From Membranipora membranacea (lineage: Eukaryota; Bryozoa; Gymnolaemata; Cheilostomatida; Membraniporidae): a DNA stretch of 64,000 nucleotides. The notes beneath the pieces were generated by a model. The model was given only the letters and a program-made list of their open reading frames with translations, ran no database searches and was not told the origin of the DNA. Both the position numbers and the translations under genes were made by a program. Every line of letters begins with the position of its first letter. The stretch's first letter is position 1. Of this stretch, positions 34,301-47,049 are shown one piece after another. Location: NCBI GenBank assembly GCA_914767715.1, contig OU612066.1:8003001-8067000 (forward strand), given 5' to 3'.

Positions 34301-37300
34301 GCAATCGAACACAAAAGAAACATTGGGGTCCATTGTCGTGATGTTGAACTGAGTGTGGTTTTTTAATCAACACAAAGCGTTGACCGCTTAAATTTTTTTA
34401 TCAACTGTAATAATTTGGCCAAAGTTATGACCTCTTCTGTTAATTTAATTCAAATACTGGCATTCATTATGTGGTCAGCGCCCTCTTTAGTTCTAATGAG
34501 GGATAGAATGACTGGTCTGTAGGAGGCCTACATTGACGTCATAGTTTGCCTTGATCTCAAATTACTCAGGTACATGCTTTAAAAATTTAGAAATTACATT
34601 GGGTGTTGGTCTGGTGTAATGCCGCCTGCCACTATATAAGGCCACCATTGTATAAGATCACCACTGTATAAGCAAGGAGTTAACTCCTTGGTATAAGGCA
34701 TCTATGTTCTGTATTTACAAATTAAAATATTATGAACATGAGCGAGTAATTGATTATACTGTAATCAAACTGTGAATTTCAATAGCCATTAATTCAACAC
34801 AACAACAACTCACCCAACATTTCTTTACTGGCTTGCTATTATTCTTTTAGACGTGGTTGTATTTTATTACGTCATGCTTTGTGGCTCAAACGAATGCCAT
34901 GACAAAAACAGCTATGTCATGTTTGTTTATATTGTGGGTTTTCTTAATCTATGCCAACATCTTCCTGTTTTTGGCTTCGTGGAAAATTTCCTGCTCTCAT
35001 CAAGAGTTTCTCTTTTTGTTATCAACAAAGTCTAAATAGATTCTAATTCACAAAAGAGACTCAGTGCCAAAGTTGATGTTGCCAAAATTGGATGTCAAGC
35101 TTCATCCTTTCTCCTTGAGTTTCCATCCAGTGTTATTTTTCTACCAAAATAAAACTGTCATGTTGTTATTGGTTGACAGAATACCTACTGTCAATCTATT
35201 GGCATAGAGTACATGTTTATCAATGACTTGGAGAGATGTAATTGGCTGCGACAGAGGTTTGAGACGCCAGGCTGTATGACCTTGAACCATGATGAGAAGA
35301 GAACGCTTATGGCTCGTCTGGTCAGGTACGTTATCGTTTGCATCGCCAGGCAGAGGCTCTCTGAGAGACTTGTAATCTAAATAACTCAGTACATATAGAC
35401 CACACCTACCAAATATTGGGCTACCTTTAAAGTTTTTCACAAAATTTTCCTTCTATTATAAATATGGTCTAACTTGGGCTGCGAGTCAGAGTAGGCTTGG
35501 TCTCGTCTCATAGATAATTATGGCAGTCTTGGGGTAGGCTCCTTTGCTGTACACATAAGTATGTAGTTTTTATAGAGCTAGTGACGTGAAAGGTCAAACA
35601 TAACTTTCAAGGTTATAAATGTAGAGGTTGTTGCCCATGTAACAGGCTTACAGTCAAACTCTACCATGACGTATGCAGGTTCAATGTTATAACCACCTCA
35701 TAGCCTAATAATGGCCTTGGGCTCACTGATGCATTGTAGCTTATTACATCTCAGGACAATGCACTATAGTATGATGGCATTTGGATCATGATTTAGCCAC
35801 GTGGTGCCACATAACAAACGAGGTCATTGACTGATAGATTGTGAATGAAGACCTACCGCCACAAAGACGTGTGGAGAAAAAACCACAATTGAATGGGAAC
35901 ATGTTTCTCTTATTGCCATAAATAGATCAAACAAACTTGAACTCTTTTGTGATGATAAGAAAAGTCTGAACATTCCTTCCGGCAGCCGACTATCCGATAT
36001 GTCGGATACTTTGTGTAATAGCCTGCTTAGCAAGCTGCTTGCCAGCCCCAAAACTTTTCCTAAGAATGCAAAATGCTCCGAGGCAACTTTCGATGCAAAC
36101 TCCATAAAACATGGTTCTGTTGTTGATTAGTTGATAGTCATGTAAGAGTTGTACGTTGAAGCCACTGATATATATATCAATGGGTGAAGCCACTGATATA
36201 TATATCAATGGGTGAAGCTCATACAAACACTATCATAAAAAGATTCTCCCTACCTCCTCCTCCCTATTACCAATAAAGCCTCTGTCATTTGCTTGCGCCC
36301 ATGGTTATGTATTTTTCTCTATCCAATTTACAGGTCGAGTATGTTTGAGCAGTTCTTGGCTAAGAAGTGGTCATCAGAGAAGAGATTTGGACTGGAGGGT
36401 TGTGAGGTGTTAATCCCAGCTATGAAGACAGTGATAGATCACTCCAGTGAATACGGAGTGGAGAGCTTCGTCATGGGTATGCCTCACAGGTAGGTCATAG
36501 TGAAAACGCTGGATATCGGGTATCAGCATTGTCGTTTACCAGCTCGCTGAGTCCATACAAGTTGAAAGAAAAACAGTGATTGGCAATAAGACTTTTGGAT
36601 TTTAGATATGTTGCTTTACCAATTCTGACAATGCTGATTTGAGAGAAGGAGGACGGGGGGGGGGGGGGCTATCAATTTTTGTTACTTTCTTGAGACAATC
36701 CGGCTGTCATATGATAACAACTGGTTCGTGGTTGTCTCGGCGTGTTGCCACTTGTCAATGCCACTTTTGAACATTCCATCTCTGATACTGGTGTTATATT
36801 TAGAGTTGTCAAAACTCTAACAGGGAAGTCATTATGTGCAGATGGTATCCTAACCAAACTTTGTACTATTATATATGTGTTATATAAAAACCCATAAAAT
36901 AACGCAATCGGATACTGCTAATTAAATAATGTCATATTTACAATGTGGAGGTGGCAGCGTCAAACATAACTTTTATCATCATTGTTCGACCAAAGGGATC
37001 TGCAAGACATGGAGAGCATTTTCTGTTTGTGCTGTTGTAAATCCGGAGGTTGTATGTTCAGTTAGGAGCTGAACTATTTGATTTAGTAGTAATTATAAGT
37101 TGTGGTGATGTATTCTGTACAAGGCTTGCAGTTTTTGCAGTCTGCCTACTTAGTATGATATAAGCAGTACGCTTACAGCTGACTGATAATAGAAATATGT
37201 GTTCAATACAGTTCAATACATGATTACAAGGCAGTGCAATCCGCCTGATTGGGTTTGCTATTATTTTGTTTGTATAAATGATTGGTGCCTTGTTCTAAAG

Positions 37301-40300
37301 CAATGGGCTAATAATATACTGCAAGTTTATATAACACCATTGCTGCTGAGCTGCCTCACAGTAGCTGGATAATTATATTGTGGCATTTGCTCTCAGCGGA
37401 AATTTCAACAGCCTGAATTGCTTGCAGTTAAAGCGTGTTTAACCAACAGGATTTTTGAAGTTGTCCCTAAAACCCAATGAATCCCCTCGGCGATACTTGG
37501 TTCAAACATAAGACTAGCTGTGTAGGGCCATTTTTTATTCACAGACTGAAGGTGTGTCTTGGGAGTTGGGACTGAGTTTAAAGTTGATTAGTTGATTAAA
37601 TTCACAATTTCCCAATTATGTTAATTATGCATTTTAACCAATATGTTGCAAATTACTGGTTGCATTCCTGGCTGAACTGCATAAGCAGTTAATAATGTAC
37701 CGGCACAATAGTTAAACACCATTCTTGACGGAGATACAACCCTCTCAAGCTGTTTAACTGTTTCCGCTCAGCGGTGACCAGCATAATCTCACGTGTCAAA
37801 ATCACCCAGATCTACCAGTAGTTGTGGTATGATTACATCTTCCTTACTATGAGATCATCACGTGGTTACCTTAGTCAGTTATAATAACCCCACAGCAAAA
37901 GTGACTCTAATTTATAACACTTTTTTGCAACTATGATATTATGATGTAGTATATGGCAGATTCGGCAACACAGCACTTCGCATCATAGTTTATTGCTATC
38001 CCTTGGTAGACTAGCCAATTTTGGTACCTTCTCACCTTATATACTTTTGGGATCGTTATAACTGAGGAGTTAACTGATAATGTACGCTTGCTGTTTTAGA
38101 GGGAGACTGGATGTACTGGCTAACGTGGCTCGTAAACCTCTGGAGCACCTCTTCTGTCAGTTTGATTCTAAGCTGCAGGCCTCTGATGAGGGATCTGGTG
38201 ATGTGAAGTATCACCTGGGCATGTGTCATGAGAGAATCAATCATCTGACTAATAAAAATATCAAACTGTCTATTGTGGCTAACCCTAGCCATCTGGAGGC
38301 CGTAGACCCTGTGGTAAGATATGAGATATGGTTACATTACTTGCTAAGCTGTAGATCCAGTGGTAAGATATGGATGGATGGATGGATTTATTACTATCAT
38401 AGACAAAAATTTGTCACAAAATACGTTGTTTATACTGACAAGAAAGAAAAACATGGAAAAAATCAGATCTTAGTCGTATAAAAAGTTTTTTAGAATAGTA
38501 TATTATTAAGTGTATGTATGAGATGTCTTAAAAAGCTGTCTCTACCCCATGTACCATATGATATGTCATATGGTTACATTACTCATTAGCTACTTGCTTA
38601 GCTATAGATCCATAAATCATGATACTGTCCAGTGTTTCAATATTGGTTATATTGATATCTAAACTCAATGAGTATGACGTTCAAAGGTCTGTTTATGTCA
38701 TGAATAAGCTTTTGAACTGAGAGTCTCAAGGTTGGGTTCTCACTACTTGACCATAACACTGAGTGTGACGATACAAACTCCTGACATCATAATCACAGTG
38801 CTTTTTTCGCTTATTATCTAAAACTTGGCTAATTTTGGACTTCTGAATAATTGATTCCTATGCCTAGTTAACTTCAAAGTCTGCCACAGCATTGGTCAAG
38901 TTTTCAATTATAAAAAATCCAAAGAGTAGGTGATTTATCGGGTGAAACCTCATATTCCCAAGGCACCTTTAGATTATCAGTTTTCCATTAATTTATCGAT
39001 TAATTTAGGAATTAAGTGCCATCAGGGGCTCTTTGATAGTCCCTTTCATATTACCTAATAATAAGGCAACCCAACAGTCACCTATATATCGGTCACTTTT
39101 ACAGGTACAAGGTAAGACCAGAGCTGAGCAGTTTTACATGGGAGACGATCAGGGTAAAAAAGTAATGAGCATTCTACTTCACGGTGATGCTGCTTTCGCA
39201 GGCCAGGGGGTCGTGTACGAGACTTTCCATCTTAGTGACCTACCGCACTACACCACTCATGGTAAATAACACATCACAGCAAGAGTGTCACTGGGTGACA
39301 TATAAATGTATTTTTATGTTAACGGTCATTTTGCAACGTAATTGAACCATGATGACATTGGCCACAGTTTTGGTTCTCAGGAAAATGTAACTGAGACGAA
39401 TATAGAACTCCTGTTATTGTATTGTATCATATTTGTAACACTTTTTGTGACATTTTCATTATTAAAGTTGAGTCTATCACAATGAAAATTATCATGGTCA
39501 TGAAGACATTTTAGGTGCAATTAAATGAGGATACATTTTTGTTGATTGGTTTGCCCAACTATATAGAGGTGCCTGCTTAACAACGACTCACTGTTTCAGG
39601 AACGGTTCACATTGTGGTGAATAACCAGATTGGATTCACCACTGATCCCAGATTCTCTCGTTCATCCCCATACTGTACTGATGTGGCACGAGTAGTGAAC
39701 GCCCCGATCTTCCATGTCAACGCTGATGACCCTGAGGCTGTAGTACATGTCTGTAAGGTGGCTGCAGAATGGAGAGCTACTTTCCACTCTGATTGCGTCA
39801 TCGATCTGGTATGTGATGTATTAAGGTTGCTTTTCTATAACCAACATCAGAAATTTGTCCAAGGACTTGTACCTGACTGATATTGCCATTTTCTGCATAT
39901 TGTTTTTGTCAACTAGGCTCCTGCCGCCTTGTGGTACTATTAATTCATGTGCTGCACTGTCACCTGATCACTTGCTTGGAGTTCAGGCCAGTCGAATTGA
40001 ATTTGAAAAGGATTTATGTCAACTTTGCCTCTGCATTCATCAATTGACACTGCGCTAGCTACGCATTGAGTTGATAACGTACAATAGTTGTATGGTTATG
40101 CTTCATAAAAAAACTAGCTGATACTAAAATTGCACTGTACTATCAAATTTCACTATTTTATCATAGTACTGCCATTTAATTGCTCTCATTTTTCTTAAAG
40201 GTATGCTATAGGAAGAATGGACACAATGAGATTGATGAGCCTATGTTTACCCAGCCTCGTATGTACAAAGCTATAAAAACACATCCACATGTGCTCGATC

Positions 40301-43300
40301 AGTACTCTGTCAAACTGGTCAATGAGGGTACCATTACTGATCAGGAGTATCAGGTTAGTGGTGGGCTTATCAGACATAAGTGTTAAGTACATTGGGACAT
40401 ACAACAGGAACAGGATGAGAAATTGATTAAAGTTGCTTCATAATTGTTGCAATCTTGAAACAAAGTAAACAGTTGTTGTTGACATGATAGTACTGTTTCC
40501 TGATTCAAGTCGAATATTGGATTTAATATAGGATGTGTTTTGTTATTATTGCTCGATTGATTCTGAAAATAGTCATTTCATGATGACCTGCAAAATGAAC
40601 TGTGGTCAAATGATGCGAGAAAGCTTCTGGCAAAATGTAGCTTGAGGAATCGTAGTTGTCTACTCTTTGTATATAACCTTCAAAGAATGGGCAACTCCCA
40701 TTTATGAGTTTTGACTTTAATTTATTTCAACATTTTTTGTGATAAAGCATTCGTCCGGAAAATTTCAAATTTGCTAATTAAGAAGATATGACCATAAAAT
40801 TGGCAAAATTGTACTGTACACCACTTATCATCATGATTCTGAAAAATTTAGTCAATAATAAAACTGGGAAATGTTTTGTACAGGGTGAGCGACAGAAGTA
40901 TGAGCAGATATGTGAGGAAGCATTCGCTAAAGCTAAGCAGGTGACAGCTCTGCGTAACTCTGAGTGGTTAGATTCTCCATGGCCTAACTTCTTTGACAGC
41001 CGTGACCCGATGGCTGCACCAGACACATCTGTCACTGAGGATAGACTCAATCATATCGGAAATCTGTTCTCTATGATACCTGAGGATGGATTCAAAGTAC
41101 ACAACGGTCAGTGGGAATTAGTGGCTTAGCTAGAATTAGAATAACAATTAACACGTCATACTATTAGATGTTGGAATCTGTGACATTTTATCACTATGCT
41201 CGGAAGTCCTCGGAAGAAATATTGTGACTTGTGTTATTTTATATTTGCACGTTGTCACGCCACGTTATCTGGGGAGGCAATTTCTGTTTACAATAAATCA
41301 AGAAAAAATTGTTTGATGCACAAACATAACTGATTCTTGATAGCTATCGTTCCATGGCTCCTAGAACTGTGGATATAGAAGAACTGTGGATATAGATGTT
41401 CCTTTGAGAACAGACTTTGAAACAATTAATTGGTGAATATATCTATTTAGGTGTGAAAAGAATACTGAAGGCTCGAGCTGATATGGTAGCTAACAGACAG
41501 GCTGACTGGGCCTTGGGTGAAGCTTTCGCTGTCGGCAGTCTGCTTATGGAACAGGTTTGTGCAAAAAACCTTATTCATCTTTTACATACTATTTGTATTT
41601 TAATGTTTTATCTGATACTGCTGTGCAACACTTGGAAATAATTTTTTTACAATTTTATGTAGTGATTTATAAGGAAGCTTTATTATTATGATTATATATA
41701 ATCTTTATTACTGAACCAATGATCATCTTCTAAAAATTAGAGGCGATTAACACTAGACTGTTTTATACCAAGGCCAAAAATTAGCTAGCAGTGTTTAGTC
41801 CCCTTCAAAATCATTCAATTTTATAATCAGCCACCATATTCACAGCGTAAGATGTTATTCTATATGGTCGTCATGATGATTTGAGATTATTGTGTTACAG
41901 ACACACGTCAGACTGAGCGGACAGGATGTAGAGAGAGGTACATTCTCACACAGACATCATGTTATACACGATCAGAACAAAGACGCTAACACCTTCATGC
42001 CTCTCAATGAGCTGTCTGCTGATCAGGCTGTGTATAAAGTCTGTAACAGTTCACTGTCTGAGTACGCTGTGCTAGGTCAGTATATGTGTTAGGCTATAGC
42101 TATGTGTCAATATGTTGACTCTTAATTTATATATTTAATAGTAATGTAATAGTAATTTAATAATAATATACTCGATACCCAAAACCGCCCCATGCTCTCA
42201 ATTTCTCTATACTAAGGAATAAATACATAAGTGGAAAAAAAGATTTGAGTATGACCCAAAACCCTCAAGCTTTGGCACCCAGATCTCTCACAGTTACTGA
42301 AATAAGTAGTACCACCATGATAACTCTGTATATTGTTTATTTTGACAGGATTTGACTTGGGATATTCTCTAGCTAATCCTAATGCTCTTGTCATATGGGA
42401 GGCTCAGTTTGGAGACTTTTCTAACACAGCACAGTGTATCATCGATCAGTTCCTGAGCTCTGGACAGGCTAAGTGGGTCAGACAGAGTGGACTAGTTATG
42501 CTATTACCCCACGGATATGAAGGTAACATTGCTGAAATGTGTACTAAGTATAATCTGATAATGTCGGTGTACACTTGTTCAGCTCTGCCATCACATTCTT
42601 TGCGCTGGAATATGGACACAATATTGTCGTCTATTTTAAGGCTGTACTTAGCTTTCCTGGCTAGCCATATGTCCAGACAGAGCAGTATGCTTTGATATTT
42701 AACATACACCAAATACTTTATTAGGGAATTCGACACAAAACCTACCCCTCAAATGAAGCTAGACTCATAAGGTATTGCAGTATCACTGATAAACTCGGAC
42801 AAGATGAAAGTTCCAGCAGTTTTGGGTTCATTATATTGTTAGTTCAATCGCTGAAGCCCTGTCGCAGTTCGTTGAATTGTTTCCGTATGAGACTGACAGT
42901 GGTCCGCCTGATTTTCTATATTTCAGGTATGGGACCGGAGCACTCCTCTGGACGTATGGAGAGATTCTTACAGATGTGTAACGATGATGAGGAGTATGTA
43001 CCTAAGATGAATGAGAACTTCATGATGCAGCAGCTTCATGAGATTAACTGGTTTATCTGTAACCCATCTACACCAGCTAACATGTTCCATCTACTGAGAC
43101 GACAAGTACATCTACCCTTCAGAAAACCTGTAAGTACTTTGTGTTCTTAAGGAACATATATCCATAATGAAAGCTATTCAGGGAGTTAAATATGTTTGAT
43201 GATAAGACATGGTCAATGGTAAGGAATGGTAATTGTATTGTAATGTCAGCATTATTATTATTACATACGAATATATTAGAGAAAAATTGGGTAATCCACA

Positions 43301-45062
43301 AACAGTTATATTTTAACATCTTGCTGTAATGTAAGGACAGTCCAGTCTGTTCCTTTTATCTGAATGCTATTCCTCCAGCCCAAAAATGGAAGCCATATGC
43401 CTTAAATGGTTTTGAGGTAATATAATATTTGTGTTTATTTTAGTTGATTGTCTTCACACCCAAATACTTACTTCGTCACCCGGAGGCCAGATCAAGCTTT
43501 GATGACTTCACAGATGGCTCTGAGTTTAAGAGAGTCATACCTTCAAGTGTAGACCCTGCCAACGTACAGAAACTTATCTTCTGCTCCGGTATGTCTTATT
43601 TGACAATATGTCAGGGAAATCTTATTCCCTGCCTGAAGTTTTAAAACTGCTCGATCTCCTCATCATGAAATGGCATTCGCTAAGCAGATATGGCATTGAC
43701 ATGCAAATAACATTTTACCACTCATAGCAATTGATTACCCTCTGATGATTGACGCTACATCAGTTGGAAGGATAACGATTGATATGAAATGTAAAAATAC
43801 TCAAAACTAATTTTAGGAAAAGTATACTATGATATCAATCATGAAAGAAGCAAATCAGAAAATGAATCGAAGGTTGCTCTCTGCAGGATTGAACAGGTAA
43901 GTTAGTACATCTGACATAGAACCCATAGCAACATTCATTCCATACACAACCAACATATCTCTTTTGGAACCTAATGATAACAAAATCATAAGATATAAAA
44001 TCTTGATGTAAAATATTGCAAAACTGACTCTTGCCTTGGATTAAATCAGCGCAAAAACTTGTACCGCTTAGATAGGGGGTAGATTTCACATCTTCAGAAC
44101 TAACCTATTATAATAACTCTATGAGTCTATACTGAGTGTATGCAAGCTGTTTTAGTGACATTCATCATTATTCCACAATATACGTGAGCTGCCCTCTTCA
44201 ATCAAAAATAATTTGAGGATGGCAATTGTCCTCATACTCCTTGTGACTTTCTGTTGTACATGACATTTTGCCATGGCTCATATATTGAACATTTGCTTTT
44301 ATATAACCTTCGAGTCTGTGTTTTCTTCCAGATATCCCCTTTCCCCTATGACCTGGTTAAGCAAGAGATAGAGAGATATCCAAATGCCCGTATAGCCTGG
44401 GCTCAGGAAGAACATAAGAACATGGGAGCGTGGTCGTATGTCTTCCCTCGTCTCAAAACACTCATGAGAACCAAGCTAGGCAAGAGAGAACGTGTCGAGT
44501 GAGTAATCACCCAAACATTACTGTTAAATATAAGCAGCCATGTATCCCTTTGTGGGTGTTAAATGGTGCCGAAGTCCTCACGGTTTGCGATTTTGTGAAT
44601 GACCAGTCCATTGTGATAGTGTAAGGACAGAGCTTGAGAACATGTACCTTACAGGAGGTAATTTGGAATTTAACGTAAACCATATCGCTAGTGGTAAATT
44701 CAAAATCAAAAAGGTTTAATATTAACTAACTTTTGGTAGGTCGTATAATATAAAGTGAGTATTTTTATTGTGTTCCTTTTGTTGTAAAAATTGGCTTTGT
44801 ATGTTCATATAATATATAATAAACACATTTCATGTATGTAAATTATGACAGATAAATAGTTCAACATCAAATTGTGTTGTCACCACAAGTCATCGTCCAT
44901 TTGATTATGATTTGGATGATTTATCATTGTAGGTACATCGGACGCCACCCTGCTGCTTCTACAGCAACAGGAAACAAGCAGGCTCACACAACCGAGATCT
45001 CACAGTACATGAAGGACGCTATGGACCTGTCACCCATACCATCAGAGAAACAAATGTTCTAG
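31369..45062 (+). CDS. OGDH: 2-oxoglutarate dehydrogenase E1, mitochondrial
   Basis: Complete: 19 exons, 1015 aa (human about 1023). Exons: 31369-31596, 32153-32332, 32936-33038, 33937-34037, 35180-35325, 36334-36489, 38100-38313, 39105-39261, 39600-39808, 40201-40353, 40884-41106, 41451-41554, 41901-42075, 42349-42522, 42927-43129, 43444-43588, 43817-43896, 44332-44498, 44933-45062. It is the thiamine-diphosphate E1 of the TCA-cycle 2-oxoglutarate dehydrogenase complex. The N-terminus is Arg/Leu/Ser-rich, without acids, as in a mitochondrial presequence, followed by EPFLNGSSS. Family blocks include GMPHRGR (about 301-307), [17 protein letters not shown] (402-411), [31 protein letters not shown] (about 672-678), WEAQFGDF and ISPFPYDL. 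All introns are GT-AG. A vertebrate-like acidic DLD segment is kept in exons 3-4. Intron 7 begins with a duplicated splice-donor region. Confidence 0.98.
34625..34690. repeat. 16-bp tandem repeat followed by an 18-bp palindrome
   Basis: Three units resembling GCCACCATTGTATAAG run from about 34625 to 34672, in OGDH intron 4. Directly after is the perfect palindrome CAAGGAGTTAACTCCTTG (34673-34690). Related CAAGGAGT...ACTCCTTG palindromes occur at 47764-47786 and, weaker, near 47808 and 55007. Confidence 0.75.
36158..36213. repeat. 28-bp tandem duplication
   Basis: Two identical 28-base units (36158-36185, 36186-36213), each containing the palindrome TGATATATATATCA, then the start of a third (GAAGC). 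In OGDH intron 5. Confidence 0.9.
36655..36668. repeat. Poly-G run (14)
   Basis: Fourteen consecutive G in OGDH intron 6, on the coding strand. Confidence 0.95.
38302..38372 (+). repeat. Duplicated exon/intron junction of OGDH exon 7
   Basis: The 22 bases spanning the true donor (38302-38323, ending the exon at 38313) recur 49 bases downstream at 38351-38372 with only two differences, including a full GTG-gtaaga donor. The segment between is partly repeated again near 38566-38615. Use of the second donor would add 49 bases and break the frame. Confidence 0.8.
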
Positions 45063-45847
45063 ATAACATATCAACACAGTTATAGAGATGGCTTGCATAC
45101 TTTAAAGCAGCTTGGCAGATACAGTATAAGGAAATGTGACTTCATACTTGATAGGCTGATCGTGTTTTGATTCATGTTTCATCCTGTAACATATATCTAT
45201 CTGTCTGCTCGGGACTCACCAGTTCTGTTGAAACGCTGATGGGCTTGACTTGAATTGTGAACACTTGAATGCTTGTGATAACAACAGACTCCAGTCCTGA
45301 TGTTTTTGTTTTCTGTTTCTCAGGTTGCTATTTATTCTAGGAAAATATATCACTCTCAGTAGGCTAGCCTGCAGCGCTTTCGTAAGGAAAACCTGTTTTT
45401 CTATACTTTACAACTATAATGTGTTTTTGCTCATGATGTTTTTGGCTATATTTTCGAAGCCTTGTGGCTCTCGTTACATCTCTACTGATGATCATACTAT
45501 TAAGAACGGCGGTTTTTCTTATCCTCCCAACTCCAAAACTTTCTCTGTGTGTATTGTTATAATGTGCTGCAATCTTTCAAATATGTTACTCCCAAATCTT
45601 GTCAGAAAATGTCTACTATTTAGCCTCTTAATTTATTTTTGAACTTGCATACAATTAAGAGTAAAAGATATCATAAATGTAATAGCATGTAGAGCAAAAT
45701 AAAACATAAAGGAAATTCTAAAGCAAGATCTTCTTTTTGGCTTTCGGTGTTGTTGCTTTACGGCTGATGTGATCAGCAAGTTTTCTGATTTGGGACTGTC
45801 AGTCCCGTCCCTGAGTGGTATCTCTCTGCTTTACCTCAACAAGGCCT
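45063..45847. other. Shared 3' flank of OGDH and UPF0728
   Basis: The two genes converge here with 785 bases between stop codons. AATAAA at 45698-45703 (plus) could end OGDH and TTTATT at 45632-45637 (AATAAA on minus) could end UPF0728; used together, the 3' UTRs would overlap. The long open frame at 45325-45642 has no family likeness and lies in this UTR. Confidence 0.5.
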
Positions 45848-47049
45848 TTAAAAAGCTTTATCTACAGCTCCTAAAGCTTGGGAGCAGAGATGATCCATCA
45901 ACCCATCGCCACCTACAATAAAACATTACACTAATAATTTAGAAATTGCTATAATGAGCAGTGACCATCAGTAGTAACGTCATGTAAGTATCTCATAAAG
46001 CATTTACATGTCAATGTAAAATTGATAATAAATATTTCAGTTCATGTGATTTTCTATCTATGTTATCATAATTCAAGAGAGTATATGCTGCAGCTAGTTA
46101 TGTTCAAGTGCATGATCTTACCAAATTCTAAGTCTGTGATGGCACAATTATAAACGAGTTCTCCTTTCACCCACAATTCTACTGCGTTTCTATCCAGTAT
46201 CTCACTTAGCTCAACTTGATGTCCATTTGATTTCAGAAGCTCTGTAGAGAATAGCAACAGATCATTGTATTTGAAACTTGACTTGCCAAGCTGATTTGGA
46301 AGTTACTAGAACATGTGACGTAAAATGGATAATGGTGGATAAATTGTCATTTGAAATTTCATCCTTCTAAATAGCAACAGCCGAATCGAAACCACGGTTT
46401 GAGGATATGCTAATTTAAGGTGGGATAGCAATTAAGAACATGAACTTGCGGTCACAGCCTGATGTAACAAAATACAACATTCTATAGTACGAGACTCCTC
46501 ACTGCAATTAAAAATAGCCCATCAAACCAGTCTTTCAACCTCACTATGGAACGCTCAGAATATACTCTCCGCATTGCAGGCAGGCATAGTCAGAGAGAGC
46601 AATCATACGAGTCTATGTATGGAGTATTATAAGGCTGTCTCAAGTCTTGTCGCTAATATACCTATTTCTTACCAGAAGTTGGCAGTTAATAATATCAAAG
46701 CAATGAGTAACTTCCTTGCCTGTCTGGACAAGCTTGTCAAGACAGGCTATGAGAAACTATTCTCCTGGATTCATTAAAATGTCGAGTGGCATAAATTACT
46801 GTTATGTGGTGATGAACTACAATGATAGTGGGCTACCATACTGCTATTTGTGAATGATATAACAAACTGAAGTTAGTTTAGTTATCCCTTCTTCTATCAT
46901 TATGTTTGATTGAAATGAGAAAAAATGTGGAGTTTCACATTGCTTTACATACTTTGCATTCCTTCCAATCTGTCTGTCCTGTGAGCTACAACACCACATG
47001 AATCATATGGTCCAAAGTGTATATACACATGTTTTTTTGAATTGGCCAT
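45848..47049 (-). CDS. UPF0728 family protein (C10orf53 homolog)
   Basis: Complete, three exons on the minus strand: 47049-46953, 46241-46122 and 45912-45848, both junctions phase 1, giving 93 aa, the same length as the human protein as I recall it. The start ATG is in a strong ACCATGG context. Family features are the FGPY near the N-terminus (residues 12-15), RLEGMQKLLKSNGHQVEL, AVELWVKGE and the ITDLEFGGDGLMDHLC block near the end. The biochemical function of UPF0728 is unknown. The gene is tail-to-tail with OGDH. The final residue pattern ends AVDKAF. Confidence 0.93.

Noticed and set aside
34853-35039. Hydrophobic open frames in OGDH intron 4
   Set aside because: Two overlapping frames of similar length in an intron just before OGDH exon 5, with no splice signals; no membrane-protein family match.
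45325-45642. 105-codon open frame downstream of OGDH
   Set aside because: It starts inside the OGDH 3' flank, has no family resemblance, no splice partners and a composition like non-coding AT-rich DNA.
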